Source of the DNA: Candidatus Dadabacteria bacterium | Lineage (GTDB): Bacteria; Desulfobacterota_D; UBA1144; Nemesobacterales; UBA2774 | Assembly (NCBI GenBank): GCA_004356555.1 | Contig: SMWY01000015.1 | Span: 1 to 24,112 of the forward strand | Direction of reading: 5' to 3' | DNA length: 24,112 bases | In this document: positions 15,997 through 23,906 of the stretch, piece after piece | Numbering within the stretch: position 1 is the stretch's first letter | Layout of the letters: each line of letters begins with the position of its first letter | Program-made: the position numbers and the translations under genes | The notes under the pieces: model-generated | What the model was told of the DNA's origin: nothing | What the model saw: only the letters and a program-made list of their open reading frames with translations | Database searches by the model: none

Positions 15997-17679
15997 TCAC
16001 TCTTTAGCATCCGGTATTACAATTTCACTCCGTTTTTGAGAGTTATAAACAAAATATGCTTCAAATAATAACCATACTGAAAGCGCTAGTATGATGGCAG
16101 AAAGTATTAGGAGCAATGGGTTGTCAGCGAAAGCCTTAAAACTCCAGATCATGGCAGCAATTGTCATAACGATAAGAAATACCATTGGAATTAATGTATA
16201 GATTACTGGTCGTCCGGTTTTCCAGAGATATATTGTTGCAATCAAAAGGGTCAGGCCTGCTACGAGCTGATTTGTGGCTCCGAAAAGAGGCCAGAGTAAA
16301 AACCCACCTGAACCGAGCCCCTTACCTGGCGCTTCGACTAAAAGAGCTAGTAGCAAGGCCGGCACAACTGCGAGAAGCGCACCCACGTACCGATTTTTAA
16401 GGGGCTTAATTTCATAGGCTGTCCCTAACTCCCCTAGTATAAGCCTCTGAACCCTAGCTGCCGTATCAAGCGAAGTCGCCGCAAAGCTTATAACTATAAC
16501 GCTTATCAAAGTTTCCCCGAAGACAGTTGGAATGTGAAGTGCATCTAAAAAGGTAGATGCGCCGAGTACGAAGTTGTTTATCCCCCCTTTAGCTGCAAGA
16601 TCCCAAGTTTCATAGTGAGTGAGCCAATCTGTACGGCTGATCCCCGCTGCAACTGCCAGAGTAGCAATCATTGCCAAAGCCCCTTCCCCAAGCATTCCGC
16701 CGTATCCAATCATTCTTGAGTCCTTCATCTTGTTTAGCTGTTTAGAAGTTGTGCCGCTCGATACAAGACCGTGGAAGCCGCTTATTGCGCCGCAAGCTAT
16801 AGTTACAAATATAAAGGGGAATAGAGGCACCCCCCCCTCGGCGTTATGATTAATGGCAGGAGCCTGCATCTCTGGATGGGCGATGAGAAGACCTATAAAA
16901 AGCAGCCCTAAGCCCAATATAAGCTGATGTCCGTTTATATAGTCCCTTGGTTGAAGTAACGTCCATACTGGCAAGACCGAGGCAATAAACGAATATATAA
17001 GTAAAAGGAAGATCCAGGTCACAATCTGGCTTCCCATTATTGCCGGGATCTCAATCGGCACTATAGTCCCCACCCAGATCATTACATATAGCGAAATTAA
17101 TGCGAGAATTGAGGGCCAGAGTATAGGTACGCCCTTTTTATAAAATAAGAATCCTATAATTACAGCCACTATAATTTGGAAGTTCACAGGCAATACGCTT
17201 TCAGGAAATGCAACAAATAGCGATGCTATGGCATACGCAAACACCGCGATAACAAAAAAGATGAGAAAATATACAATAAGTAAAAATAGAGTCCTTGCTC
17301 TAGGGTTAATTAAAATACCGGCTAGATCCCCAACTGAGCGGCCCTTTTCCCTTACAGAAATTACGAGTGCGCTGAAATCATGCACAGCCCCCATAAATAT
17401 CGTGCCCAGGACTACCCAGATTATTGCTGGCACCCATCCCCAAAAGACTGCAATAGCGGGTCCGATAATAGGTGCTGCGCCTGCTATTGAGGCAAAGTGA
17501 TGACCGAAAAGCACATGTTTATTTGAAGGCACAAAGTCCATACCGTCATTTTTTTCATGCGCCGGGGTAACTTCATCATCAGATATACGGAAAATCTTAT
17601 TGGCAAGAAACTTTGAATAATAGCGGTAAGCCAGGAAATAGAGAATTAAGACAATAATAGCCAGAAGCGCGGCATTCAA
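15997..17679 (-). CDS. cstA: CstA-family carbon starvation protein (peptide/pyruvate transporter)
   Basis: Polytopic inner-membrane transporter; family members CstA and BtsT import peptides and/or pyruvate. The 560-residue product is all membrane segments and starts 'MNAALLAIIVLILYFLAYRY'. The signature of the family core follows: 'FGHHFASIAGAAPIIGPAIA', 'MGAVHDFSALVISVR' and 'ISGFHGLVSSGTTSKQ', later 'FAATSLDTAARVQR' and 'LWPLFGATNQL'. It is shorter than E. coli CstA (about 700 residues), as in many non-enteric members. The start is a TTG six to seven bases after a strong AGGAGG; no in-frame ATG fits. It begins 13 bases after the regulator gene, so it is the last gene of a kinase-regulator-transporter operon. 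Confidence 0.93.
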   Translation of the reverse strand: MNAALLAIIVLILYFLAYRYYSKFLANKIFRISDDEVTPAHEKNDGMDFVPSNKHVLFGHHFASIAGAAPIIGPAIAVFWGWVPAIIWVVLGTIFMGAVHDFSALVISVREKGRSVGDLAGILINPRARTLFLLIVYFLIFFVIAVFAYAIASLFVAFPESVLPVNFQIIVAVIIGFLFYKKGVPILWPSILALISLYVMIWVGTIVPIEIPAIMGSQIVTWIFLLLIYSFIASVLPVWTLLQPRDYINGHQLILGLGLLFIGLLIAHPEMQAPAINHNAEGGVPLFPFIFVTIACGAISGFHGLVSSGTTSKQLNKMKDSRMIGYGGMLGEGALAMIATLAVAAGISRTDWLTHYETWDLAAKGGINNFVLGASTFLDALHIPTVFGETLISVIVISFAATSLDTAARVQRLILGELGTAYEIKPLKNRYVGALLAVVPALLLALLVEAPGKGLGSGGFLLWPLFGATNQLVAGLTLLIATIYLWKTGRPVIYTLIPMVFLIVMTIAAMIWSFKAFADNPLLLILSAIILALSVWLLFEAYFVYNSQKRSEIVIPDAKE

Positions 17680-17692
17680 TGGTGACCTCCTA

Positions 17693-19066
17693 TTAGCTCA
17701 GGAGACCCCATTTCTTCATACGGTAGCGTAGCACCTCACGGGTTATCCCAAGCATTTCAGCAGTCCTTGTTTGGTTCCAGTTATGCAAGTCCAGTGCTTT
17801 AGTTATAACTTTTCTTTCAATTTTGTAAAGTGATGCATCATCGAGAGGTATGTCAATAACCATCTTACCATCACCGTCCTGAACCTTAAGGTTATCGTCC
17901 TCTTCGAGCTTCGCATATTTGGGACTTAAAACGCTGTCATCGCTAAGGAGTACTGCTCTTTCAATAGTACTTCTTAGTTCACGAACATTTCCGGGCCAAC
18001 CATAATGTAAAAACGCCTTTCTAACTTCAGAGGGAATAATTGTGATATTTTTATTGAGATCAACATTAAAATAAGAAACAAAATAATCTGTAAGGAGAGG
18101 AATATCCTCTATTCTCTGTCTCAAAGACGGCATTTCAAAATTAATTACATTTAAGCGATGATATAAGTCCTCTCTAAAACCGCCGTTTTTAACAAGCGAT
18201 TTAAGATCATGGTTCGTAGCCGCCATAACACATATATCAACCGTGATATCCCTTGTTCCCCCTAGTCTCCTAAAACTCCTTTCTTCAACGGCTTTAACAA
18301 GTTTGGCCTGGAGCGAAAGACTCATGTCACCGATTTCATCAAGAAATATAGTGCCTCCGTCAGCCTGTTCTAATATCCCCTTCCTCAATTTCTTCGCATC
18401 TGTAAATGCACCGGCTTCATATCCGAACAGCTCGCTCTCTAAAAGGGTCTCGGGAATAGCAGCACAGTTAAGTTCTATCAATGGGCTTTGTTTCCTTATC
18501 CCATTGAAGTGCAGTACTTTGGCGGCAAGTCCTTTCCCGGTCCCGCTTTCCCCGCGAATCAGGATAGTTTTAGGATCTGACTCGGTAAGTTTCTTAAATA
18601 GATGAATTATCTCTTTTATTGATTCACTCTCACCTATTAGTGAATCGAAACCATATTTCTCCTGAGCCCTCATCGCCACAGCGCTCAGGCTATTATTAAG
18701 CTCTCTTATCTTAAGAGCATTTCTGACCATAACTTTTAATTTATCAAGCGGGAATGGTTTCTCAATAAAGTCATAGGCGCCATCTCTAATAGCCGATACG
18801 GCAACTTCCACGCTCCCGTGAGCGGTCATCATTATAGTTGTAGGCTTCTGGTCAAATCCTGACAAATCCTTAAGGATCTGAAGTCCATCTCGATCCGGAA
18901 GCTTAAGGTCCAAAATAACAAGGTCGGGATTTTCCCTTTTAGCAATTTGTAGCCCTTCACCACCCTCAAAGGAGGTAATAACAAAATACCCCTCTTGTGT
19001 TAGTGCCTTATGGAGTTGTTTACAAAGCAGTCTTTCATCTTCTATTATTAGTATTAAAGAACTCAT
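17693..19066 (-). CDS. NtrC-family sigma-54-dependent response regulator
   Basis: Activator of sigma-54 promoters. The ATG at 19066 is preferred (AAGGAAAGGG just before it, and 'MSSLILIIEDE' matches receiver starts); an ATG 13 codons upstream has no ribosome binding site. The 457-residue product has a receiver domain (Glu9-Asp10, phospho-acceptor Asp53, Thr81, Lys103), an AAA+ domain with Walker A 'GESGTGKG' (172-179), the sigma-54 contact loop, and Walker B 'GGTIFLDEIGD' (237-247). A Fis-type helix-turn-helix is at the end (about 415-457, 'NQTRTAEMLGITREVLRYRM'). The contact loop reads GAFTDA (219-224) instead of GAFTGA, a variant seen in some natural members. It lies between its kinase and cstA. 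No convincing -24/-12 promoter was found in the window. Confidence 0.92.
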   Translation of the reverse strand: MSSLILIIEDERLLCKQLHKALTQEGYFVITSFEGGEGLQIAKRENPDLVILDLKLPDRDGLQILKDLSGFDQKPTTIMMTAHGSVEVAVSAIRDGAYDFIEKPFPLDKLKVMVRNALKIRELNNSLSAVAMRAQEKYGFDSLIGESESIKEIIHLFKKLTESDPKTILIRGESGTGKGLAAKVLHFNGIRKQSPLIELNCAAIPETLLESELFGYEAGAFTDAKKLRKGILEQADGGTIFLDEIGDMSLSLQAKLVKAVEERSFRRLGGTRDITVDICVMAATNHDLKSLVKNGGFREDLYHRLNVINFEMPSLRQRIEDIPLLTDYFVSYFNVDLNKNITIIPSEVRKAFLHYGWPGNVRELRSTIERAVLLSDDSVLSPKYAKLEEDDNLKVQDGDGKMVIDIPLDDASLYKIERKVITKALDLHNWNQTRTAEMLGITREVLRYRMKKWGLLS

Positions 19067-19152
19067 TTTCCCTTTCCTTAGATATTTATTCTCATCCCAT
19101 CCCATCCACTTTTATTAATGCAGAAGTTCTCATAAAAATTATGATTTTAAAG

Positions 19153-20427
19153 CTAGATAATTGATTCATCAGTCAGATTATTTGGAATTTCGACTGTAAA
19201 TCTCGCCCCTGCTCCCTCTTTACTAGTTATATTCATCTTCCCCTTGTGTGCTTCAACTATCCCATTGGATATGGCAAGTCCTAGCCCTGTTCCCTTTTCT
19301 TTTGTCGAATAAAACGGCTGCAAGATCTTCTCTACATCCTTCTCCGGGAAACCGCACCCTGTATCAGAGACTGTAATCTCAACCGTCCCGTTAGAATTTT
19401 TAGTCTCCACTTTAACAACCCCAAAGCTTCCTGTTGCATCTATGCCGTTAATCAAGAGGTTTAATATAACCTGTTCAATCTGTTCATGATCGACGTAAAA
19501 TTGATTCTCGCATCTGAGGTCCTTTTCGATTATTACTCCTTTTGACTTTGCCCTCATGTTAACGAGGCTAAGAGCGCGGTCTACAATATCATTGGGCTGA
19601 CACTCTATTAGCTGAAGGCTCTTTGGATGACCAAGCTGGAAAAGGCCTTTTACTATTCTCTCAAGCCTCACTATCTCATCAAGAATTTCAGATATTGTCT
19701 GCTTGTGCTCTTCGTTCTCGGTTTCATCCTGCATAAGCTCAAGAGCAATGGCTATTCCTGAAAGAGGGTTTCTCACTTCATGGGCAACACCCGTAGCAAG
19801 CTCCCCAATCGTTGCGAGCTTCTCAGTTTTAATTAGCGCCATATGCTTTTCCTTTACTTCTCTTGTAGCCTGTTCAATCTCGGTCTCAAGCACCTCATTA
19901 AACCTTTTCGTAGTTTCAAGAAGTTTTAGGATTTCATCGTTCTTCTTTTGAAGCTCTATATTATTTTTCTCAATATTATCTATCATATGGTTAAAAGCCT
20001 GAATCAGAGTATTTATTTCACCGCTTGATTTAACCGCGTCTACTCTATACGAGTAATCACCCTCTCCGACTGATTTTGCAGCTTTAAACAAATTGAATAT
20101 AGGTTTAGTTATAACTCTCGGGATAAAAAACGTAAGTATAATTCCAAATACTAGAATTACCCCTATCACAGTAAACACCGTTATATAGGAATTCTTGATC
20201 TGCTCATCTGAGATTCTAACCGCTTCAAGCAGCATCTCATTTGCAAAGAACCCTTCGTTGGCTTCTTCCTTATTAGATATCAACTTAGACAAAGTCGTAT
20301 AACGACCCTTGATATTCTCCGCTGCTTTATCCAGGTTGTATATGCTGTATACGGAGAATCCGCTTATAAGAAGCATAAGAAGGAACATCAAAGCATATCC
20401 GAGCGTTATCTGTTTACTTAGATTCAA
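19153..20427 (-). CDS. membrane sensor histidine kinase (NtrB/AtoS-like)
   Basis: Partner of the downstream sigma-54 regulator. The 424-residue product has TM1 (about 10-30), a short extracytoplasmic loop of some 50 residues with no recognisable sensor fold, TM2 (about 81-102), a HAMP domain (about 103-155), and a coiled coil (about 155-200). The dimerisation H-box 'ATGVAHEVRNPLSGIAI' follows, with His216, then an ATPase domain with N-box 'LLINGIDA', G1 'DTGCGF' (355-360) and G2 'GTGLGLAI' (379-386). The small loop argues that the signal is sensed in or near the membrane, or by a partner such as CstA. The start is a TTG at 20427 after AGGTGA. It is followed after 86 bases by the regulator. 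Confidence 0.92.
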   Translation of the reverse strand: MNLSKQITLGYALMFLLMLLISGFSVYSIYNLDKAAENIKGRYTTLSKLISNKEEANEGFFANEMLLEAVRISDEQIKNSYITVFTVIGVILVFGIILTFFIPRVITKPIFNLFKAAKSVGEGDYSYRVDAVKSSGEINTLIQAFNHMIDNIEKNNIELQKKNDEILKLLETTKRFNEVLETEIEQATREVKEKHMALIKTEKLATIGELATGVAHEVRNPLSGIAIALELMQDETENEEHKQTISEILDEIVRLERIVKGLFQLGHPKSLQLIECQPNDIVDRALSLVNMRAKSKGVIIEKDLRCENQFYVDHEQIEQVILNLLINGIDATGSFGVVKVETKNSNGTVEITVSDTGCGFPEKDVEKILQPFYSTKEKGTGLGLAISNGIVEAHKGKMNITSKEGAGARFTVEIPNNLTDESII

Positions 20428-20565
20428 TTACCATTCACCTAGCTTCGTGATCTATACATAAAAATTCTACCTGTTATTATTCCCAACTCATATCAATATT
20501 TTGTACACCATTAGATAAATTGAACACTTTGAGGTAAATTTACTTTTAATATTAATCGCGGTAGA

Positions 20566-21186
20566 TTGAAGATAAACCTTAAAATAGAAGGTATAGCCAT
20601 AATAACAAATATAAACTCTTTGAAACTATATTGCTTAACCTTAGCCTTATCAGCAATATTTCTTTTCGGATGTTTTATCACCCCCGAATCAATCAGAGAA
20701 CTAAATCAGCGACAAGATGCCCTTGAAGCCAAGATGGATGAGCTTTTGGAGGAACTTAAAGCTGACAATTCAAATACCGACCGTGATATTGAAAGAATCG
20801 AGAACAACCAGATGCTACTTGCGGAAGAAATTGAAAGTATACAGAAAAAAAGTATAACACTCGGCAAAAAAATAGATAAAGTCACTAATAAGAATGGAGA
20901 CGGGTATAATAAAGGCAATAAAGCTCCTTCAGCAAAAGATATCTACTACAAAGCTGAGGCCAGCTATAATGAGCGTAAATATGAAGACGCAATATTGGAA
21001 TACCAGCAATTAATAGACACCTATCCAAAAAGCTGGAGGGTTCCAAATGCTTACCTTAAACAGGGAAACGCTCTCATTAACTTGGGAAGGAAAAAAGAGG
21101 CCGCTTTTTTCTTTAACACTCTTATTGATAAATATCCCAACTCCCGCGAAGCCAAAATAGCCAGGCTAAGACTAAAAGCCATTTAA
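20566..21186 (+). CDS. coiled-coil/TPR lipoprotein, CpoB (YbgF)-like
   Basis: Resembles CpoB/YbgF, the periplasmic partner of the Tol-Pal system, in having a coiled coil followed by TPRs, though it lies away from any tol or pal gene. The 206-residue reading has a hydrophobic segment ending in 'IFLFGCF' (Cys36), a lipobox, then a heptad coiled coil (about 42-110, 'IRELNQRQDALEAKMDELLE') and a glycine/asparagine-rich linker. Two TPRs follow ('IYYKAEASYNERKYEDAILE', 'LKQGNALINLGRKKEAAFFF'). The start is uncertain: TTG at 20566 gives a long pre-signal region, TTG at 20620 gives a normal-length signal peptide, and neither has a good ribosome binding site. A BamD-like or unrelated TPR lipoprotein is the alternative. 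Confidence 0.7.
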   Translation: MKINLKIEGIAIITNINSLKLYCLTLALSAIFLFGCFITPESIRELNQRQDALEAKMDELLEELKADNSNTDRDIERIENNQMLLAEEIESIQKKSITLGKKIDKVTNKNGDGYNKGNKAPSAKDIYYKAEASYNERKYEDAILEYQQLIDTYPKSWRVPNAYLKQGNALINLGRKKEAAFFFNTLIDKYPNSREAKIARLRLKAI

Positions 21187-21192
21187 TAAACC

Positions 21193-21273
21193 CTACGCTT
21201 CCTGCACAATTAGAACAAAGGATATAAGGTATATAAAAACACAAGAATATAAGAATGACTTCTTAGCCTTCAT
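21193..21273 (-). CDS. 26-residue single-span membrane peptide, novel small ORF
   Basis: Between two converging genes the minus strand holds a short open frame: ATG at 21273, TAG at 21195-21193. The ATG is preceded by GTGGAGGTAGACT, a near-perfect Shine-Dalgarno (GGAGGT) at five-base spacing, better than most annotated genes here. The peptide begins Met-Lys-Ala-Lys-Lys, then has about 17 hydrophobic or aromatic residues ('FLYSCVFIYLISFVLIV'), and ends Gln-Glu-Ala. That is the form of a positive-inside transmembrane microprotein; small subunits of membrane complexes and type I toxins look like this. I recognise no family. Expression is inferred only from the ribosome binding site and the peptide's character. 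Confidence 0.45.
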   Translation of the reverse strand: MKAKKSFLYSCVFIYLISFVLIVQEA

Positions 21274-21351
21274 AGTCTACCTCCACTTTTTTTTAGGAGA
21301 TTAACCCATAAGTTCCAAGAACAAAGCACTATTTCATTCTTTAGAGAAAAA

Positions 21352-21388
21352 TGTGTAACTGTACGCAGATATTGTGTAATTGTGCACA
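21352..21388. repeat. tandem 16-bp direct repeat with 21-bp period
   Basis: TGTGTAACTGTACGCA (21352-21367) is followed by TGTGTAATTGTGCACA (21373-21388), 13 of 16 bases identical, with starts 21 bases apart, i.e. two helical turns. The second copy contains the perfect palindrome TTGTGCACAA (21380-21389). It stands about 80-115 bases upstream of the 26-residue minus-strand ORF and downstream of both large flanking genes. The arrangement suggests a protein binding site. Confidence 0.4.
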
Positions 21389-21431
21389 AAAAAAATGTTC
21401 GTTTGTAAATTTTGGGTAACACAGAACAAAC

Positions 21432-22526
21432 TTACAGGTTTGAGCTCATACTTTTAAGCACATCGTTAGTTTCTGTAACCAAGGTATCAATAAGTTCTTG
21501 CGCTGTGCTTTTTCGTGACATCGCAGCCCCCTGTCCTGCCCAAAGAGACATAAAATCTCTGTCTCCTTTTCCTTTAGCAGCATTCCGTATAGGTCTTGTG
21601 AGGCTGTTTTGTAGTGGATAGGCGGGGATCTCATCCTCGAGAATAGACATCTCCTCAATAAAGCGGTTTTTTATACCACGGGCATACTTGCCGGAAAATG
21701 TTTTGGTCAAAACAGTATTCGTATCGCTTGAATTTTTAAGAGAATCAAGCCATGGCTCTGGTACTTCTGCCTCTATGCAGGAAAGAAATGCGGTCCCCAT
21801 CTGTACTGCAGATGCACCAAGCGCAAGTGAAGCAGCTAGTCCCCGCCCGTCCATTATGCCCCCCGACGCAATCACTGGAATCGGAATTTCGTCTACAAGC
21901 TGCGGCACGAAAGCCAATCCTCCAATCATAGGTATTCCATCGGTTGATGCGAACGTTCCCCTGTGGCCCCCTGCTTCACTCCCTTGAGCAACTATTGCAG
22001 TACAACCTGCCTCTTTAAGTAAAACCCCCTCTTCAACACATGTAGCAGTTCCTATTACTGAAATTCCCCGTTTATGTAGTTCTTCCATATAGCGGTCCTC
22101 TGGTATTCCAAAGGTGAAGCTGAACACCGGAACATCATTGTCGACAATAACAGCGAGCTGATCTTCAAAAGTAAATTCGGCTTCAAAAGTCACTTCAGGC
22201 AATACAACGCCGAGTTCCCTTGAGAATTTCTCAAGCTGCTTTAGAACCTTCTCTGAGATGACTAAAGAGCTTATTCCCTCAGGTACAAAGAGATTGACCG
22301 AAAAGGGCTTATCGGTAAGCTCCTTCACTTTACAAATCTCTGCTTCAATCTGTAGGGGTGTAAGATAACCGGCCCCAAGAGACCCTAACGCCCCGGCATT
22401 TGATACCGCCGCAACTAATTCCGGCGTGGACGGCCCCCCAGCCATAGGCGCCTGAATAATAGGATGCTCAATTCCAAGCTGCTCAATTAACCCTTTTACC
22501 TGCTCCGGCCAGAATTCAGTTTGCAT
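21432..22526 (-). CDS. nitronate monooxygenase / FabK-like FMN-dependent flavoprotein
   Basis: TIM-barrel FMN enzyme of the 2-nitropropane dioxygenase superfamily: nitronate monooxygenases, which oxidise alkyl nitronates, and enoyl-ACP reductase FabK. The frame extends to a GTG at 22601, but the ATG at 22526, preceded by AGGGGGGA, gives a natural 364-residue protein. Motifs are 'HPIIQAPMAGG' near the N-terminus, 'VSNAGALGSLGAGYLTP', 'VAQGSEAGGHRGTF' with the catalytic-type histidine, 'IPVIASGGIMDGRG' and 'LGASAVQMGTAFL', the last two binding the FMN phosphate. The nitronate monooxygenase assignment is favoured over FabK by 'GSEAGGHRG', but function needs assay. It diverges from efflux locus 2. 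Confidence 0.87.
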   Translation of the reverse strand: MQTEFWPEQVKGLIEQLGIEHPIIQAPMAGGPSTPELVAAVSNAGALGSLGAGYLTPLQIEAEICKVKELTDKPFSVNLFVPEGISSLVISEKVLKQLEKFSRELGVVLPEVTFEAEFTFEDQLAVIVDNDVPVFSFTFGIPEDRYMEELHKRGISVIGTATCVEEGVLLKEAGCTAIVAQGSEAGGHRGTFASTDGIPMIGGLAFVPQLVDEIPIPVIASGGIMDGRGLAASLALGASAVQMGTAFLSCIEAEVPEPWLDSLKNSSDTNTVLTKTFSGKYARGIKNRFIEEMSILEDEIPAYPLQNSLTRPIRNAAKGKGDRDFMSLWAGQGAAMSRKSTAQELIDTLVTETNDVLKSMSSNL

Positions 22527-22577
22527 AATCCCCCCTATTGGTTGAATAATCATAATAAACTTTTCTAACCTTACAAG

Positions 22578-22607
22578 AAAAAAACTGTTTCCTTTTTTCA
22601 CGGAAAC
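22578..22607 (-). terminator. terminator-like hairpin in the leader of the flavoprotein gene
   Basis: On the minus strand GTTTCC (22607-22602), a nine-base loop and GGAAAC (22592-22587) form a 6-bp stem, followed by AG and seven T residues (22584-22578). This has the form of a weak intrinsic terminator, but it sits 50-80 bases upstream of the flavoprotein ATG, between the divergent promoter region and the gene. It could attenuate that gene or stop antisense transcription. The short stem limits confidence. Confidence 0.3.
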
Positions 22608-22608
22608 C

Positions 22609-22625
22609 TAGAACATATTGTTCTA
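22609..22625. promoter_or_regulatory. palindromic operator TAGAACA-N3-TGTTCTA
   Basis: A perfect 7-bp inverted repeat with a 3-bp spacer lies between the divergent flavoprotein and efflux locus 2 genes. Another TAGAACA half-site at 22644-22650 falls inside the spacer of the predicted efflux promoter. This looks like a regulator binding site serving one or both genes; the regulator is not encoded in this part of the window. Confidence 0.5.
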
Positions 22626-22637
22626 ATTGTTGTATAC

Positions 22638-22667
22638 TTGCTCTAGAACATTAAAAACTGTTATAAT
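22638..22667 (+). promoter_or_regulatory. candidate promoter for efflux locus 2
   Basis: A consensus TATAAT at 22662-22667 with TTGCTC at 22638-22643 (18-base spacer) precedes the adaptor gene by about 75 bases. The TAGAACA half-site at 22644-22650 lies in the spacer, where a bound protein would block polymerase. Confidence 0.45.
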
Positions 22668-22742
22668 GATTTATCTTAGTGAGAGGATGATTTTTGAACT
22701 AAACCTATTATTGAAAAAATACAATTATATAGAGAAAAAACT

Positions 22743-23900
22743 ATGACCAATAAAGTACTAAGTGCAATATTGATTTTCACTATCTTCATTTTCTCTTGTG
22801 GAGGAGATGACCAATTGCAGCTCCCGACTCCAACTGTCCAAGTCTATGTAACCACTGCGACAGATGTCCCGATATTTAGAGAATTTGTTGGAGAAACCCT
22901 AGGAGAGACAAGCGTTGATATAGCAGCACGAGTACAGGGATTTCTTGAGACCAGAGACTTCAAAGAGGGTTCCTTCGTGAAAAAGGGGCAACTTCTATAT
23001 ACAATAGAGAGTCAACCATTTGAAGAGAAAGTCGCTCAGGCAAGTAGTCAAGTTGCTGCTTCACAAGTAAATTTAACAAATGCACAGAATGATCTCAGCA
23101 GGATAAAACCCCTTGCTGCAGAAAATGCAATAAGCCAAATTGACCTCGATGCGGCCCAAGCACGTTATGAAGCAGCAATAGAATCAGTCAAAGCTTCTGA
23201 AGCAAATCTTAGAGCAGCCGAATTACAGTTAAGCTACACAAAAGTATATTCACCCATTAATGGCGTTATAGGCAAAACACAAGCTAACGAAGGTGATTAC
23301 GTCGGGGCGAGCGCTAACACAGTTGTCCTAACTACAGTTTCATACATAGATACTATGGCTGTACAGTTTTATTTAACTCAAACAGAATATCTTGAGGCGG
23401 CCCGAAGGATCCAAGCCGATACTGAGGTAGGGAAAGAAGGCGAAGCAGACGAGGGACCCGATGACTTGGTACTCATACTTTCGGATAGTTCTGTATATGA
23501 ATACAAAGGGAAGTTCGATTTCATAGACAGAAATTTTGATACTGAGACTGGATCGATACTTGTACAGACCTTGTTCCCAAATCCCAATCAACTACTTCGC
23601 CCTGGTCTATTTGCCAGAGTTCGTGCCGAGATAGATGTAGTAAAGAACGGAATACTAGTTCCTCAGAGATGTATTATGGAACTTCAGGGGAAATTTAGTG
23701 TTTTTGTCGTAGGGGAAGATAACAAAGTGGAAACCAGGCTAGTGCAAACGGGGCCTACAGTTAAAGAATTCTGGCTTATTAAAGAAGGACTTAAGCCCGG
23801 AGAGAAGGTCATATACGAAGGGCTCCAACAAGTTAGAGAGGGACAGGTTGTAAACCCTGAAATTGTAGATATCAAAATCCCGGATCTAGAGAGCATATAA
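22743..23900 (+). CDS. RND efflux membrane fusion lipoprotein, locus 2
   Basis: AcrA/MexA-type periplasmic adaptor, 385 residues. It carries a lipoprotein signal peptide ending 'IFIFSCGGDD' with Cys19, so it should be anchored to the inner membrane by lipid. The lipoyl halves are seen in 'VDIAARVQGFLETRDFKEGS' and 'YTKVYSPINGVIGKTQANEG', separated by a long alpha-hairpin (about 95-165, alanine-rich 'AQARYEAAIESVKASEANLR'). The barrel and membrane-proximal parts follow ('LLRPGLFARVRAEI', 'GILVPQRCIMELQGK'). It resembles the AcrA/MexE group more than the locus 1 adaptor, which is not a lipoprotein. The ribosome binding site is poor. The permease starts six bases after its stop. Confidence 0.92.
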   Translation: MTNKVLSAILIFTIFIFSCGGDDQLQLPTPTVQVYVTTATDVPIFREFVGETLGETSVDIAARVQGFLETRDFKEGSFVKKGQLLYTIESQPFEEKVAQASSQVAASQVNLTNAQNDLSRIKPLAAENAISQIDLDAAQARYEAAIESVKASEANLRAAELQLSYTKVYSPINGVIGKTQANEGDYVGASANTVVLTTVSYIDTMAVQFYLTQTEYLEAARRIQADTEVGKEGEADEGPDDLVLILSDSSVYEYKGKFDFIDRNFDTETGSILVQTLFPNPNQLLRPGLFARVRAEIDVVKNGILVPQRCIMELQGKFSVFVVGEDNKVETRLVQTGPTVKEFWLIKEGLKPGEKVIYEGLQQVREGQVVNPEIVDIKIPDLESI

Positions 23901-23906
23901 GAAAAT

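Noticed and set aside
22527..22601. N-terminal extension of the flavoprotein from GTG 22601
   Set aside because: The extension overlaps the hairpin, has no ribosome binding site and adds 25 residues not typical of the family; the ATG at 22526 has AGGGGGGA before it.
22609..22625. LexA box
   Set aside because: GAAC and GTTC are present but with five bases between and flanks unlike known LexA boxes; called only an unassigned operator.
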